A stretch of 64,000 bases of DNA from Verrucomicrobiota bacterium. GTDB taxonomy: Bacteria; Verrucomicrobiota; Verrucomicrobiia; Verrucomicrobiales; DEV007. A program made the position numbers and the translations under genes. The stretch covers positions 62,001 to 126,000 of the forward strand of contig JAGWVU010000007.1 of NCBI GenBank assembly GCA_018970725.1, in the 5' to 3' direction. How positions within the stretch are numbered: the stretch's first letter is position 1; every line of letters starts with the position of its first letter. The notes below the pieces were generated by a model. That model saw only the letters and a list, made by a program, of their open reading frames with translations, was not told the origin of the DNA and made no database searches. Shown piece after piece: positions 50,372 to 59,899 of this stretch.

Positions 50372-51189
50372 AGATCTTCCCCATGCACCCGCCCTCCCTC
50401 CGCTTCCTCATCCTCTCCCTCGCCGCGCTTGGCTCCGCCCCAGCCGGAGAACCCCCGCCCAACGCCGTGGACATCATCGCCCATCGCGGGGCCTCCGCCG
50501 CCGCCCCGGAAAACACCGTGGCCGCCTTCCGCCTCGCCTGGAGGCAGGGAGCCGATTCCTGTGAACTCGATCTCCACCTGACGGCCGACCATGAAATCGC
50601 CGTCCTGCACGATGCCAACGCCCAGCGCACCACCGGGAACGCCTTGGCGGTCGAACGATCGACCCTCGCGGAATTGCAAGCTTTGGACGCCGGCTCTCGG
50701 AAGAGCCCGGAGTTCGCGGGGGAACGCATCCCCAGCCTGAAGCAAGCCCTCGCCACCCTGCCAGGGGGGAACCATCGCTTCTTTCTGGAAATCAAGGGGC
50801 ATGACCCGGCCGTGATTCCGGTCCTGGCGCGCCAGCTCGCCCCGTGGAAGCCGCGCGCGCGGCAGCTGCGCCTCATCGCCTTTGACCGATCCATCGCCCG
50901 GGAAGCCAAGCAGACCTTGCCGTGGCTCGAAGTCTACCGGATCTCGGCTCCCGCCAACCTCGATCAGCTTATCCGGCATACCTTGGAAGACGGGCTGGAC
51001 GGGCTCGATCTCGGCTTGAAGTGGCCTTGGACGCCCGAAATGGTCCGGGAAGTCCGGGACGCCGGTCTCAAACTTTACGTCTGGACCGTGAACCAACCGG
51101 ACGACGTGAAACGCCTTGCTGCCCTGGGCATCGATGGCATCACCACGGATGATCCGGTCATGGCGCGGAGGGCGTTGACCGGTCTTTGA
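50368..51189 (+). CDS. Glycerophosphodiester phosphodiesterase, exported
   Basis: 273 residues from the GTG at 50368 overlapping the preceding stop (GTGA); the ATG at 50383 is the alternative and leaves a cleaner signal peptide. After a signal (LRFLILSLAALGSAPAGE) the GDPD core is typical: IIAHRGASAAAPENTVAAF (catalytic histidine and metal-binding glutamate), ELDLHLTADHEIAVLHD (second histidine), FFLEIKG and VWTVNQPDDV near the end. It hydrolyses glycerophosphodiesters to glycerol-3-phosphate, probably in the periplasm. Confidence 0.9.
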   Translation: MKIFPMHPPSLRFLILSLAALGSAPAGEPPPNAVDIIAHRGASAAAPENTVAAFRLAWRQGADSCELDLHLTADHEIAVLHDANAQRTTGNALAVERSTLAELQALDAGSRKSPEFAGERIPSLKQALATLPGGNHRFFLEIKGHDPAVIPVLARQLAPWKPRARQLRLIAFDRSIAREAKQTLPWLEVYRISAPANLDQLIRHTLEDGLDGLDLGLKWPWTPEMVREVRDAGLKLYVWTVNQPDDVKRLAALGIDGITTDDPVMARRALTGL

Positions 51190-51217
51190 GCCAACGACCA
51201 CGGTTTCCCCGGCCACC

Positions 51218-52150
51218 ATGAAGCGCTTCCTCAACTGGTTCAACGATCTCTACCCGGTCTGGCTCGCCGGTCTTTCGCTCATCGCTTTCCTCCATCCGGA
51301 GTCGATGCTGTGGTTCGGCAAGGAATGGATTTTCTGGGCCTTGGCCCTCTCCATGCTCGGGATGGGGTTGACGTTGAGTCCGGAGGATTTCAAGGGCATC
51401 GGCGCCATGCCCGGGAGCGTGGTTCTCGGCTTTGTCTGCCAATACACTCTGATGCCTGTGGGAGGTTGGTTGGTGGGCAAAATGCTCCGTCTGCCACCGG
51501 ATCTGGCGGTCGGCATCATCCTCGTGGCCAGTTGTCCGGGAGGGATGGCCTCCAACGTCATCAGTTATCTGGCCAAGGCGAATGTGGCGCTTTCCGTGGC
51601 GCTGACGCTTTTCTCCACCCTGCTCGCCTTCTTCTTCACCCCGGTCTGGACCAGTGCCCTGGCCGGGAAATACGTCGCGGTGGATGCCTGGGGCATGAGT
51701 CTCTCGGCCCTCAAACTCACCGTCGCTCCCGTCGTCGTGGGCGTGCTGGTCCGATGGAAGAACCCCCGCTTCGCCGACCGCCTCGGAGCCTGCGGCCCGA
51801 CCGTGGCCGTTCTCGCCTTCACCCTCGTCACGGGCGGCATCGTCGCGGCCAGCGCCAGAGACATCGGAGAGAACGCCGGCAAACTCACTTTGGCCGCCCT
51901 GCTGCTCCATCTGCTCGGTTACCTGACGGGCTACCTGGTTCCGAAGCTCCTCCGGTTTCCCGAATCCGTCGCCCGCACCGTCAGCATCGAGGTGGGGATG
52001 CAGAACGGAGGGATGGCCGCCTCCCTGGCCCGGCAACACTTCCCCACGATGCCTCTGGCCGCCGCCGCCGCCGTGTTCAGCTCGATCATCCAGAACCTCC
52101 TTGGGGCCATGCTCGCCGCCTGGTGGAAACGAAGAACCCCGGACGCCTGA
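51218..52150 (+). CDS. Bile acid:sodium symporter family (BASS) transporter
   Basis: 310 residues with about nine to ten hydrophobic segments. Family motifs are LALSMLGMGLTLSPEDF, VASCPGGMASNVISYLAKANVALSVALTLFSTLLAF (the core sodium-site helix) and ARTVSIEVGMQNGGMAASLA. The latter two are the signature of BASS proteins. Substrate is not predictable; bacterial members carry pantothenate, pyruvate or organic sulfur compounds as well as bile acids. It stands alone, with no obvious pathway neighbour. Confidence 0.88.
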   Translation: MKRFLNWFNDLYPVWLAGLSLIAFLHPESMLWFGKEWIFWALALSMLGMGLTLSPEDFKGIGAMPGSVVLGFVCQYTLMPVGGWLVGKMLRLPPDLAVGIILVASCPGGMASNVISYLAKANVALSVALTLFSTLLAFFFTPVWTSALAGKYVAVDAWGMSLSALKLTVAPVVVGVLVRWKNPRFADRLGACGPTVAVLAFTLVTGGIVAASARDIGENAGKLTLAALLLHLLGYLTGYLVPKLLRFPESVARTVSIEVGMQNGGMAASLARQHFPTMPLAAAAAVFSSIIQNLLGAMLAAWWKRRTPDA

Positions 52151-52175
52151 AAACCAGTCCCACCCGGCACCGGGT

Positions 52176-52982
52176 TCAACAAAGCATCCGCCGGATCGCT
52201 TCTGCCGCCGCCACAAAGCCGATCGTGCCCGTCATGTGGGTGACCGTGCCCAGCCCGGCGTCGCAATTCAGGCGCAACGGTTCTCCGGGCTCCACCTCGG
52301 AACAGACGGTGCCGTCGGACTGCGGATACACGGAATGCTCCATCGCAAACACCGCCGGAATGCCGAACGCATGCCCCGGCCGGTCCGGCTCCCCTTCCGG
52401 CCAACCATGTTCCCGGCGCAAGACCTTGCGGACCTGCTTGAGGAGGGCGTCGTGGGTGGTGTGCGCCAGGTCAGCCACCCGTACTTTCGTCGGATCCCTC
52501 TTTCCGCCGGCCCCGCCACAGGTGATCACCGGAAGCCCCGCCCGATGGCAGGCGTGCAGCAGCAGGGCCTTGTCCCGGACGGTATCGATCGCGTCCACCA
52601 CCACGTCACCACCCATCGTCAGAATTTCCTCCGCGCTGGCCGGGGTGAAGAACCGCTCCACCGCCACCACCGAGCACCGGGGGGAAATCGCGAGAACCCG
52701 CTCCGCCATGACCGCGGTCTTGGAGCGGCCGATGGTGCCCTCCAGAGCATGGAGCTGGCGGTTCACATTGGTGACGCAAACTTCGTCGAAATCAACGAGG
52801 ACAAGACGACCCACGCCACTCCGGGCCAAGGCTTCCACGGTCCAGGACCCGACCCCTCCGATGCCGATCACCATGACCGAGGCGGCATGGATCCGCTCCC
52901 AAGCCGGAAGACCGTAAAGCCGCCCGATCCCGCCGAACCGGCCCAGGTCATCCTCCGTCGTCCCTGAAATCGGGTTTGTCAT
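52176..52982 (-). CDS. tcdA: tRNA threonylcarbamoyladenosine dehydratase TcdA
   Basis: 268 residues of the ThiF/E1-like family. The ATP-binding glycine-rich motif is VMVIGIGGVGSWTVEALARSGVG, preceded by RFGGIGRLYG typical of TcdA. VVDAIDTVRDKALLLHAC and ITCGGAGGKRDPTKVRVADLAHTTHDALLK follow, also typical. It adds a ring-closing dehydration to t6A37 in tRNA. The start ATG is at 52982. The gene is convergent with the BASS gene (25 bases apart) and divergent from the small 53026 gene. Confidence 0.92.
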   Translation of the reverse strand: MTNPISGTTEDDLGRFGGIGRLYGLPAWERIHAASVMVIGIGGVGSWTVEALARSGVGRLVLVDFDEVCVTNVNRQLHALEGTIGRSKTAVMAERVLAISPRCSVVAVERFFTPASAEEILTMGGDVVVDAIDTVRDKALLLHACHRAGLPVITCGGAGGKRDPTKVRVADLAHTTHDALLKQVRKVLRREHGWPEGEPDRPGHAFGIPAVFAMEHSVYPQSDGTVCSEVEPGEPLRLNCDAGLGTVTHMTGTIGFVAAAEAIRRMLC

Positions 52983-53025
52983 CGCCCCTCATTCTGTCGT
53001 AGAGGAACCCCGCTTTCCAGTTCCA

Positions 53026-53349
53026 ATGCCATACACCTTTCATCTCGCCGAAACCCGGAGCGAGGCCAGCCAGTCCGAAGCCCTGCTCAGTCTGGACTAC
53101 CGGTTGCACCGGGCGATTTTCGAGGAGCCCCCGGAGACGCTGCACGATCTGACCTTGTTCTACAATCTTTCGGACTTCTATCAGGACGCCTCGTTCGTCG
53201 ATGGCCAGATCCTCGGCCTCAGGGTGGAGGTGGAAAAGGCGCGGCAGCGGATCCATCACCCGCAAGCCACCGCCGCCGTCAGCGAGCTGGGCAAACTCTG
53301 TGATCTCGCCGTCGCCAAACGGCTCAATCTTTTCGCGTTCGGCGAGTGA
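53026..53349 (+). CDS. Small hypothetical protein
   Basis: 107 residues. No signal peptide or membrane segment. The sequence is mostly helical (LLSLDYRLHRAIFEEPPETLH and VEVEKARQRIHHPQATAAVSELGKL). I do not recognise a family. It starts 43 bases from the divergent tcdA start and overlaps the 3' end of the ICMT-like gene on the opposite strand by 26 bases. Confidence 0.6.
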   Translation: MPYTFHLAETRSEASQSEALLSLDYRLHRAIFEEPPETLHDLTLFYNLSDFYQDASFVDGQILGLRVEVEKARQRIHHPQATAAVSELGKLCDLAVAKRLNLFAFGE

Positions 53350-53941
53350 AGCGGGGCCAGAGCAGCCCCGTATTTTCCCGGTAGCGGCGATAGGTCTCGC
53401 CAAAATGAGCCTCCATCATCCGCTCCTCCGCGCCAGTCCGGGCGCAGAGGACGGCCACGATCCCCGCCGCCAGAATCGCAATCCAGGCATGCGCCGCCAC
53501 CAGCGAAGCGCAGAGGAAAAAAGCACCGAGGGCGGAATACATCGGGTGCCGGATCCGGGCATACCAACCGTTGGTCACCAGCGGATGATTCTCGCGCACC
53601 AGCAACCGCACGCTGAAGGCCCGCCCGAGGTCACGGTGCACCTGATGCAACATCACCAGCGCGGCCACCGCGCCGGCACAACCCAACCACCGCACCGGTT
53701 CCGGAACCGGCAACCCGCCCCGGGCGAACCACGGGAACAAACCGAACACATGATGAAACCCGTGGATCACCACCAGGCAGCTGAGACACGCGGTCAACAC
53801 CCGCCGGATCCGGTCCAGCCTCCCGCCTTCCGGGCTAACCTGTGCCGGATCGGGCGCCCCGGCGTCCTTCCCACGGCACTGATGCACGGCGCGGAGAACC
53901 GCCAGGGAAACGAACAAGCCGAGAAACGTAATGGGGAGCAT
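53324..53941 (-). CDS. Isoprenylcysteine/phospholipid methyltransferase-like (ICMT) membrane protein
   Basis: 205 residues with about five hydrophobic segments. The C-terminal motif is that of the ICMT/PEMT family: LVTNGWYARIRHPMYSALG (cofactor and substrate contact) then EERMMEAHFGETYRRYREN. These integral membrane enzymes use S-adenosylmethionine to methylate lipid-linked carboxyl groups or phospholipids. The substrate in bacteria is uncertain. Confidence 0.85.
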   Translation of the reverse strand: MLPITFLGLFVSLAVLRAVHQCRGKDAGAPDPAQVSPEGGRLDRIRRVLTACLSCLVVIHGFHHVFGLFPWFARGGLPVPEPVRWLGCAGAVAALVMLHQVHRDLGRAFSVRLLVRENHPLVTNGWYARIRHPMYSALGAFFLCASLVAAHAWIAILAAGIVAVLCARTGAEERMMEAHFGETYRRYRENTGLLWPRFTRRTRKD

Positions 53942-54031
53942 TCAGAAAATGGATTCTTCGTTCTTTCGCGATCGGCTGTTCGCGGGTAACATACACCGCT
54001 TCCCTCCACAGGGAAGATTCCATTTCGCCTG

Positions 54032-54823
54032 ATGCGCCCCCTCCCCCCGGCTCTTGCCATCACCCTGCTCCTCCGGGCCTCCGCCCCGGGCGGGGAATTC
54101 CTTGGCGCGACCGCTCTGATCGATGTCGCGCATCCCTCGATCCAGAGTGCGGCGGCGCGGATCACCCGGGGCAAAGCAACGGACCGGGAAAAAGCGGTCG
54201 CGATCCACAACTTCGTCCGGGACCAGATCGCCTACGGTTTCGGGCCCAAATTTTACGATCACAAGGCGTCGGAGGTCCTCCGCAGCCGTCGGGGCTTTTG
54301 CAACCCGAAGGGCACACTCTTCATCGCCCTCTTGCGCGCCTCCGGCATCCCCGCCCGGCAGCACTTCGTGGAAATCTCCGGAGGGATTCTCCACGGCATC
54401 GTTTCCTCCCGGACGGAATGGCTGGACCACAGCTATACGGAGGTCTGGCTGGACGGCCACTGGATCCCGGTGGACAGCTACATCGTCGATCCACCGCTCT
54501 TCGCCGGAGCCCAGAAACGACTCCGCGCGGAAGGCCGGGCTTTCGGCTACGCGGTCCACCGCGCCGGGTCGTTGACTTGGGATGGTCGCGAAAGCAATTT
54601 CTCCCAACTGGTCCGCGGCCACGGTCACGAACGGATCTCCAATCGCGATTTCGGCGTCCACCCGGATATCCAAACTTTTTACGCCGCCACCCCGTCCGCC
54701 TCCAACCGGATGGACTCCCAGATGCGCGCCTTTTTCCGTCTGGCCACCGGAACCCTCAACGGCCGTCTGCACGAAATCCGTGCGGAGGGAAAGACCGGGA
54801 GCCTCCCGGGCGGAACCCCCTGA
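54032..54823 (+). CDS. Transglutaminase-like cysteine protease family protein, exported
   Basis: 263 residues with a probable signal peptide (ALAITLLLRASAPGGE). The transglutaminase-like core has the Cys in RRGFCNPKGTLFIALLRASGIPAR, the His in DHSYTEVWLDGHWIPVD and the Asp in PVDSY, in the expected Cys-His-Asp order. Such proteins act as peptidases, amidases or cross-linkers of unknown target. It is followed closely by the exported 54858 gene. Confidence 0.85.
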   Translation: MRPLPPALAITLLLRASAPGGEFLGATALIDVAHPSIQSAAARITRGKATDREKAVAIHNFVRDQIAYGFGPKFYDHKASEVLRSRRGFCNPKGTLFIALLRASGIPARQHFVEISGGILHGIVSSRTEWLDHSYTEVWLDGHWIPVDSYIVDPPLFAGAQKRLRAEGRAFGYAVHRAGSLTWDGRESNFSQLVRGHGHERISNRDFGVHPDIQTFYAATPSASNRMDSQMRAFFRLATGTLNGRLHEIRAEGKTGSLPGGTP

Positions 54824-54857
54824 CGCCCGCCACCCGAATCCTGTCGCGGATTTTCCC

Positions 54858-55400
54858 ATGCGCCCCACGATTCCCCAACCGACTCTTCTGGCCGCAGCCC
54901 TCTGCCTGACGCTTCCACCAACGAACGCCGCGTCGGAGGAGGCCAAGCCGCAACCCCATCCGCTGGAACGCTACCGCTCCCTCTGGACCGCTCCCCTCTT
55001 TCTCCAACAGGCTCCGCCCGAGGTGATTTCCCCTCCCTCCCCCGAACCTCCGCCGGTGTATCGCCTGCTCGGCATGGGCACCACTCCGCAGGGAATCGAA
55101 CTCGCCTATATCCAATCCCGGAATGGCGGGACCATTGAGGAAGTCGCCCGCCATTCCCCGTCCGGTCCCGTGCTCCTCGACGTGGAGCGAACTCCGGACG
55201 GGAACGTCAAGGCCATCACCTTCCGCAAAGGAGGCGAGGTTGTCCGGGCCGTGACCGGTGCCGCTCCCCCTCCTTCCGGCCCAACCCCGCCCGCCGCCCC
55301 GCGACCGCCGGCTCGCGCGGCAACTTCCTCCCCTTCCGACGGCGATCTCATCCGGATGAAGGCCCGCCTCGAAGACAGGGCGGTGCGCCTGCCCAAATAA
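54858..55400 (+). CDS. Exported proline-rich hypothetical protein
   Basis: 180 residues from the ATG at 54858; the frame open upstream overlaps the transglutaminase gene. A signal peptide (LLAAALCLTLPPTNAAS) precedes a region with YRLLGMGTTPQGIELAYIQ and VKAITFRKGGEVVRAV, a beta-rich motif recalling pilus-assembly or GspC-like periplasmic domains. Proline-rich low-complexity segments follow. No function is recognised. Confidence 0.6.
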   Translation: MRPTIPQPTLLAAALCLTLPPTNAASEEAKPQPHPLERYRSLWTAPLFLQQAPPEVISPPSPEPPPVYRLLGMGTTPQGIELAYIQSRNGGTIEEVARHSPSGPVLLDVERTPDGNVKAITFRKGGEVVRAVTGAAPPPSGPTPPAAPRPPARAATSSPSDGDLIRMKARLEDRAVRLPK

Positions 55401-55418
55401 GAAGCCCCGCTCGCTCCT

Positions 55419-56246
55419 GTGAAAACGCTGGTTCTCCTGCTGCCCGGTTTGGCTTTCCTCTTCGGCATCGCCGGGACCGGTCTGTATCTTTTTCAGGACA
55501 AACTGATCTACTTTCCACAACCCTACACCGCGCAGGACCTGCAGGATTTCCGGGACCGGGGAGGCCTTTGCCTGCCGTTCTCCGCCCCGCACGGCCGGCA
55601 GACCGCCTTCTACCTTCCCTGCAGAGGCGTCCCAAGCCAGATCTGGTGCTGTTTCGCGGGGAATGCGGGCCAGGCCCTCCGCTGGGAAACGTTCGCCCGC
55701 TCTCAGGCAGCCCCGGGGCGGGCCTTCCTCTTCGTGGAATGGCCCGGCTACGGCGCCAGCGAGGGAAAACCCCGCCCCGAAACCCTGCGCGAATCGGTCC
55801 GGGGCGCAACCCTGGCCCTCGCCGCCCACCTCGATCTTCCCCCGGAAATCCTGCGATCCCGATGCGCCGTGCTCGGACACTCGCTGGGATGCGCCGCCGC
55901 CCTCCTTGCCGCGGACGAACTGGGGGCCCGCCAAGCCGTCCTCTTCGCCCCTTTCACCAGCCTCCGCGACATGGCCATACTCCGCAAAGGACCGGTCATC
56001 GCCCGGCTGTTGGATCACGACTACGACAACCGCACGACGCTCGACGCCCTCGCCACCCGGCCGACCGCGCGGGTCACCATTTTCCACGGAACCGCGGACG
56101 AAGTCATTCCCATCGCGATGGCCCGGGAATTGCGCGACCGACATCCCGGAACCGTGAATCTCGTTGAACTCCCCGGGATGGGCCACGGGGGATGGTTCAC
56201 GACCTCCACGCCCGATCTGGTCACCGCGATGGCTCCGCAACCTTGA
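55419..56246 (+). CDS. Alpha/beta hydrolase with N-terminal membrane segment
   Basis: 275 residues. An N-terminal hydrophobic segment (VLLLPGLAFLFGIAGTGLYLFQD) is followed by the BEM46/DUF-type hydrolase layout: FVEWPGYGASEGKP, CAVLGHSLGCAAALL (nucleophile serine), ARVTIFHGTADEVIP (aspartate) and ELPGMGHGGWF (histidine). The triad is complete. The substrate is unknown. Its stop TGA overlaps a TTG used as the start of the hydantoinase gene. Confidence 0.85.
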   Translation: MKTLVLLLPGLAFLFGIAGTGLYLFQDKLIYFPQPYTAQDLQDFRDRGGLCLPFSAPHGRQTAFYLPCRGVPSQIWCCFAGNAGQALRWETFARSQAAPGRAFLFVEWPGYGASEGKPRPETLRESVRGATLALAAHLDLPPEILRSRCAVLGHSLGCAAALLAADELGARQAVLFAPFTSLRDMAILRKGPVIARLLDHDYDNRTTLDALATRPTARVTIFHGTADEVIPIAMARELRDRHPGTVNLVELPGMGHGGWFTTSTPDLVTAMAPQP

Positions 56247-59200
56247 ACCATCCCTGGCAAATCCGCGTCGATACCGGCGGCACCTTCACCGATTGCTGGG
56301 CCCTGCCGCCGGGGGCCACCCGTCCGGTGTTTCTCAAGGTCCTTTCCTCCGCCCGTCTGCGCCTGCCCCATGATCCCGCCTCCGGAAAACCGGTGCTTCC
56401 TCCCGTCTGGAACCTGCCCCCCGAATTCCTCGAAGGCTGGACCACCGAACCCGCGGGGAATCTGGCCACGGATTGCTTCACCGGGGAAGTGGCGCCCGTG
56501 ATCGCGATCCGCGTCCTCACCGGCACCCGCCTCGGCGAGCCCTTTCCCGAAATCGATCTCCGTCTCGCGACCACGCGCGGAACCAATGCGCTCTTGGAGG
56601 GGAAAGGCGCGGCCCTCGCCTTTTTCGTGACACAGGGTTTCGAAGATCTCCTCTTGATCCGGGACCAGAGACGCCCCGATCTTTTTGCGCTCCGGCATGA
56701 CGTGGCTCCCCCGCTCTACCGCGAATCCGTGGGCATCCGGGAGAGGCTCGACGCCTCCGGCCGGGTGGTCACTCCGTTGGCTTTGGACGAGACGCTGGCC
56801 GCGCGTTGCCGGGACCTGCTGGAGCGGGGAATCCACCATGCCGCCGTGGCCCTGCTCCACAGTTACCGCAATCCTTCGCACGAAAACGCCTTGCGTGACT
56901 ACCTACTGGAAACCGGGTTCGCCTCGGTGAGCCTTTCTTCCGAACTGGCCCCGATGATCAAACTGCTGCCGCGCGCCGGAACCGCGGTGGTCAACGCCTG
57001 CCTCACCCCCGTCCTCAATGCGTTCCTTGACGAGGTGAATCGCACCTCACCCCGCCGGTTCCTCGTGATGACCAGTGCCGGCGGTTTGACTCCCCGGGAT
57101 CGGTTCGCGCCCAAGGACAGTCTCTTCTCCGGCCCGGCGGGCGGAGTCGCCGGCGCGGTGGCCGTGGCCCGCCGCTCCGGATTCTCCCGGATCATCGCCT
57201 TCGACATGGGCGGAACCTCCACCGATGTGGCGCGCCACGACGGCCGTTTCCTCTACCAATTCCGCCAACAAGTCGGGCCCGCCCAACTTCTCGCCCCGGC
57301 CCTGCGGATCGAAACCGTGGCGGCGGGGGGCGGCTCCATCTGCCAATGGACGGAAGCCGGCTTGCGCGTCGGTCCGGAAAGCGCCGGGGCGGACCCGGGC
57401 CCCGCCTGCTACGGACGCGGTGGTCCCCTCACCATGACGGACGTGAATCTCCTGCTCGGGCGGATTGATCCGACCCGGTTCGCCCTGCCCCTCGGACCGG
57501 AGCAGATTCGGGCGGCCCGGGAGCGTTTGCAAGATTTGGCCCGGCAAGCGGGCACCGGAGATCCGGAGAGCCTCCTCAACGGCTTGGTGGAAATCGCCGT
57601 CGAACAAATGGCGGACAGCATCCGCGCCATCTCCGTGCGGGAGGGAGCGGATCCGGCGGATCACGTGCTGGTGGCCTTCGGCGGGGCCGGGCCCCTCCAC
57701 GCTTGTGATCTGGCGGAGAAATTGGGGATCGCCACCTTTCTCGTCCCCGCGGAGGCCGGAGTCCTCAGCGCCTTCGGCCTGCACCACGCCGCGGAAGAAA
57801 CATTCGCCGAGCGACAAATCCTCCGCCCCCTGCCGGAGTGTGCCGACCTTTCGCTCTGGTTGGATGACCTCCGGTCCGAGGCCGCCCGTGACCCGGCAAA
57901 AACTTCGCTCCGCGCCCTTGCGGAACTCCGTCTGCAAGGCCAGGAAGCCACCATCACCGTGGAATTCCACCCGGAAAGCCAACCCGGTCTGCCGGAAATC
58001 GCCGACCGTTTCCTCGGGGAACATGAATCGATCTTCGGCTACCGTCCCCCCCGGGACACCCTGATCGAACTCGTCAGCTTGCGGGTCATCGCCGGCACCC
58101 TTGCTCCCGCCTCCCCGCCCCTCCCCGCGCCCCCTCCGGAACGATCTCTCACCGGCCCGGCCATCGTTCAGGATGGATTCTTCACCCTTTACCTCAAGGA
58201 GGGATGGAAGGCGGATCATTCGCCCGACGGAAGCTGGATTTGCCAGCTCGCCCCAGCCGGCGACGTGGGTGCCAAGGCCGCTGCACCCCGTTCCGCCGCC
58301 GTGACCAGTGAACTGTTCCGTCACCGGTTCGAAGCCATCGTCAATGAAATGGGGGCCATGCTCGAACGCACCGCCACCTCGACGAACATCCGGGAACGGC
58401 TCGATTTCTCCTGCGCGCTTCTCGACCGCAACGGAAACCTCGTGGTCAACGCCCCGCATATCCCCGTTCACCTCGGCGCTCTCGGCCTTTGCGTCCGGGA
58501 AGTCATGGCCGTTCTCGACCTGCAACCGGGGGACATCGCCATCACCAATCATCCGGGCTTCGGCGGGTCCCATCTGCCGGATGTCACCCTGATCGCCCCG
58601 GTCTTCTCCTCGGGCGAACGGATCGGGTTCGTCGCCAACCGCGCCCACCACGCGGAAATCGGAGGCAAACGGCCCGGCTCCATGCCGCCGGACGCCTCAC
58701 GCCTCGAGGAAGAGGGCGTCGTCATCCCCCCGGACTTCCTCTTCCGGCAGGGCGTGGACCAATTCGCCCGCATCGCCGGGCGGCTCCGCTCCGGACCCGC
58801 TCCCACCCGGAATCCCGCCCACAACCTCGCCGATCTCCAAGCCCAGGCGGCCGCCATCCACCGCGGCGTGTCCGCGATGCAAGGGCTCGTCCAAACCTAT
58901 TCCTCCGCCACGGTCCGATCCCAACTCGACGCCCTGCTCGCACTCGGCCGCGCTTCCTTCCGCGAAGCCATCGCCCGCCGCCCCCTCGCGCAAACGCAGG
59001 CCCGCGAGACACTCGACGACGGCACCGTCATCCAGGTCCGGGCCACCCGGTCCGGTGATCGCCTCATCCTCGATTTCACCGGCACCAGCCCCGTCCATCC
59101 CCTCAACCTCAACGCCACCCCCGCCATCGTCCGCAGCGCGGTCCTCTACGCGTTGCGGCTCTGGACGCAAAGCAGGCTGCCCCTCAACGAAGGCCTCCTC

Positions 59201-59839
59201 GTGGATGTCGAAATCCGGCTCCCGTCCGGATCCTTCCTCAACCCGGCTTTCCCCGACGATCCCGCCCGATGCCCCGCCGTGGTCGGCGGAAACGTCGAAA
59301 CCAGTCAGCGCCTCGTCGATACCCTTCTCAAACTCTTCGGAATTCAGGCGGCCAGCCAGGGAACGATGAACAATTTGCTCTTCGGCGATGCCTCCTCCGG
59401 GTATTACGAAACGATCGCCGGAGGCTCGGGCGCAGGTCCAGAAGGCGACGGTGCCAGCGGTCTCCACACGCACATGACCAACACCGCCATCACCGACCCG
59501 GAGATCCTCGAACATCGCTACCCCGTCCGCCTCCACCGGTTCGCCCTCCGCAGGAACTCGGGAGGCGCGGGGAGATGGCACGGAGGGGACGGCCTGATCC
59601 GGGAATTCGAATTCCTCGTCCCACTCGAGGTCTCCCTCCTCACCCAGCGCCGGCTCTCCGGTCCTTACGGCTGGGCCGGCGGAGCTCCAGGGCAACCGGG
59701 ACGCCAAACCCTGATCCGTGCCACCCCCCATGGCACCGTCTCCGAACCGCTCCCCTCCGCCGCCGCCTTCCCCGTGCAACCCGGCTGGAGGCTGATCATG
59801 GAAACACCGGGCGGCGGCGGTTTTGGGCCACCGCCATGA
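56243..59839 (+). CDS. Fused hydantoinase/5-oxoprolinase (HyuA-HyuB)
   Basis: 1198 residues from a TTG at 56243 overlapping the previous stop (TTGA); an in-frame ATG at 56192 would add 17 residues. The HyuA-like half (about 1-680) starts RVDTGGTFTDCWAL, then TTRGTNALLE, FDMGGTSTDVA and PGPACYGRGGPLTMTDVNLLLGR. The HyuB-like half (about 690-1198) has FRHRFEAIVNEMGAMLERTATSTNIRERLDFSCA, GDIAITNHPGFGGSHLPD and GGSGAGPEGDG. Together these match ATP-dependent 5-oxoprolinases or hydantoinases that open cyclic imides. Which substrate it uses cannot be told. Confidence 0.9.
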   Translation: MNHPWQIRVDTGGTFTDCWALPPGATRPVFLKVLSSARLRLPHDPASGKPVLPPVWNLPPEFLEGWTTEPAGNLATDCFTGEVAPVIAIRVLTGTRLGEPFPEIDLRLATTRGTNALLEGKGAALAFFVTQGFEDLLLIRDQRRPDLFALRHDVAPPLYRESVGIRERLDASGRVVTPLALDETLAARCRDLLERGIHHAAVALLHSYRNPSHENALRDYLLETGFASVSLSSELAPMIKLLPRAGTAVVNACLTPVLNAFLDEVNRTSPRRFLVMTSAGGLTPRDRFAPKDSLFSGPAGGVAGAVAVARRSGFSRIIAFDMGGTSTDVARHDGRFLYQFRQQVGPAQLLAPALRIETVAAGGGSICQWTEAGLRVGPESAGADPGPACYGRGGPLTMTDVNLLLGRIDPTRFALPLGPEQIRAARERLQDLARQAGTGDPESLLNGLVEIAVEQMADSIRAISVREGADPADHVLVAFGGAGPLHACDLAEKLGIATFLVPAEAGVLSAFGLHHAAEETFAERQILRPLPECADLSLWLDDLRSEAARDPAKTSLRALAELRLQGQEATITVEFHPESQPGLPEIADRFLGEHESIFGYRPPRDTLIELVSLRVIAGTLAPASPPLPAPPPERSLTGPAIVQDGFFTLYLKEGWKADHSPDGSWICQLAPAGDVGAKAAAPRSAAVTSELFRHRFEAIVNEMGAMLERTATSTNIRERLDFSCALLDRNGNLVVNAPHIPVHLGALGLCVREVMAVLDLQPGDIAITNHPGFGGSHLPDVTLIAPVFSSGERIGFVANRAHHAEIGGKRPGSMPPDASRLEEEGVVIPPDFLFRQGVDQFARIAGRLRSGPAPTRNPAHNLADLQAQAAAIHRGVSAMQGLVQTYSSATVRSQLDALLALGRASFREAIARRPLAQTQARETLDDGTVIQVRATRSGDRLILDFTGTSPVHPLNLNATPAIVRSAVLYALRLWTQSRLPLNEGLLVDVEIRLPSGSFLNPAFPDDPARCPAVVGGNVETSQRLVDTLLKLFGIQAASQGTMNNLLFGDASSGYYETIAGGSGAGPEGDGASGLHTHMTNTAITDPEILEHRYPVRLHRFALRRNSGGAGRWHGGDGLIREFEFLVPLEVSLLTQRRLSGPYGWAGGAPGQPGRQTLIRATPHGTVSEPLPSAAAFPVQPGWRLIMETPGGGGFGPPP

Positions 59840-59899
59840 CCCCACGCCCGGAGAGGAACGCGAATCGGGAGCCTGAATCCGGATTCCAGCGGTCACCCC

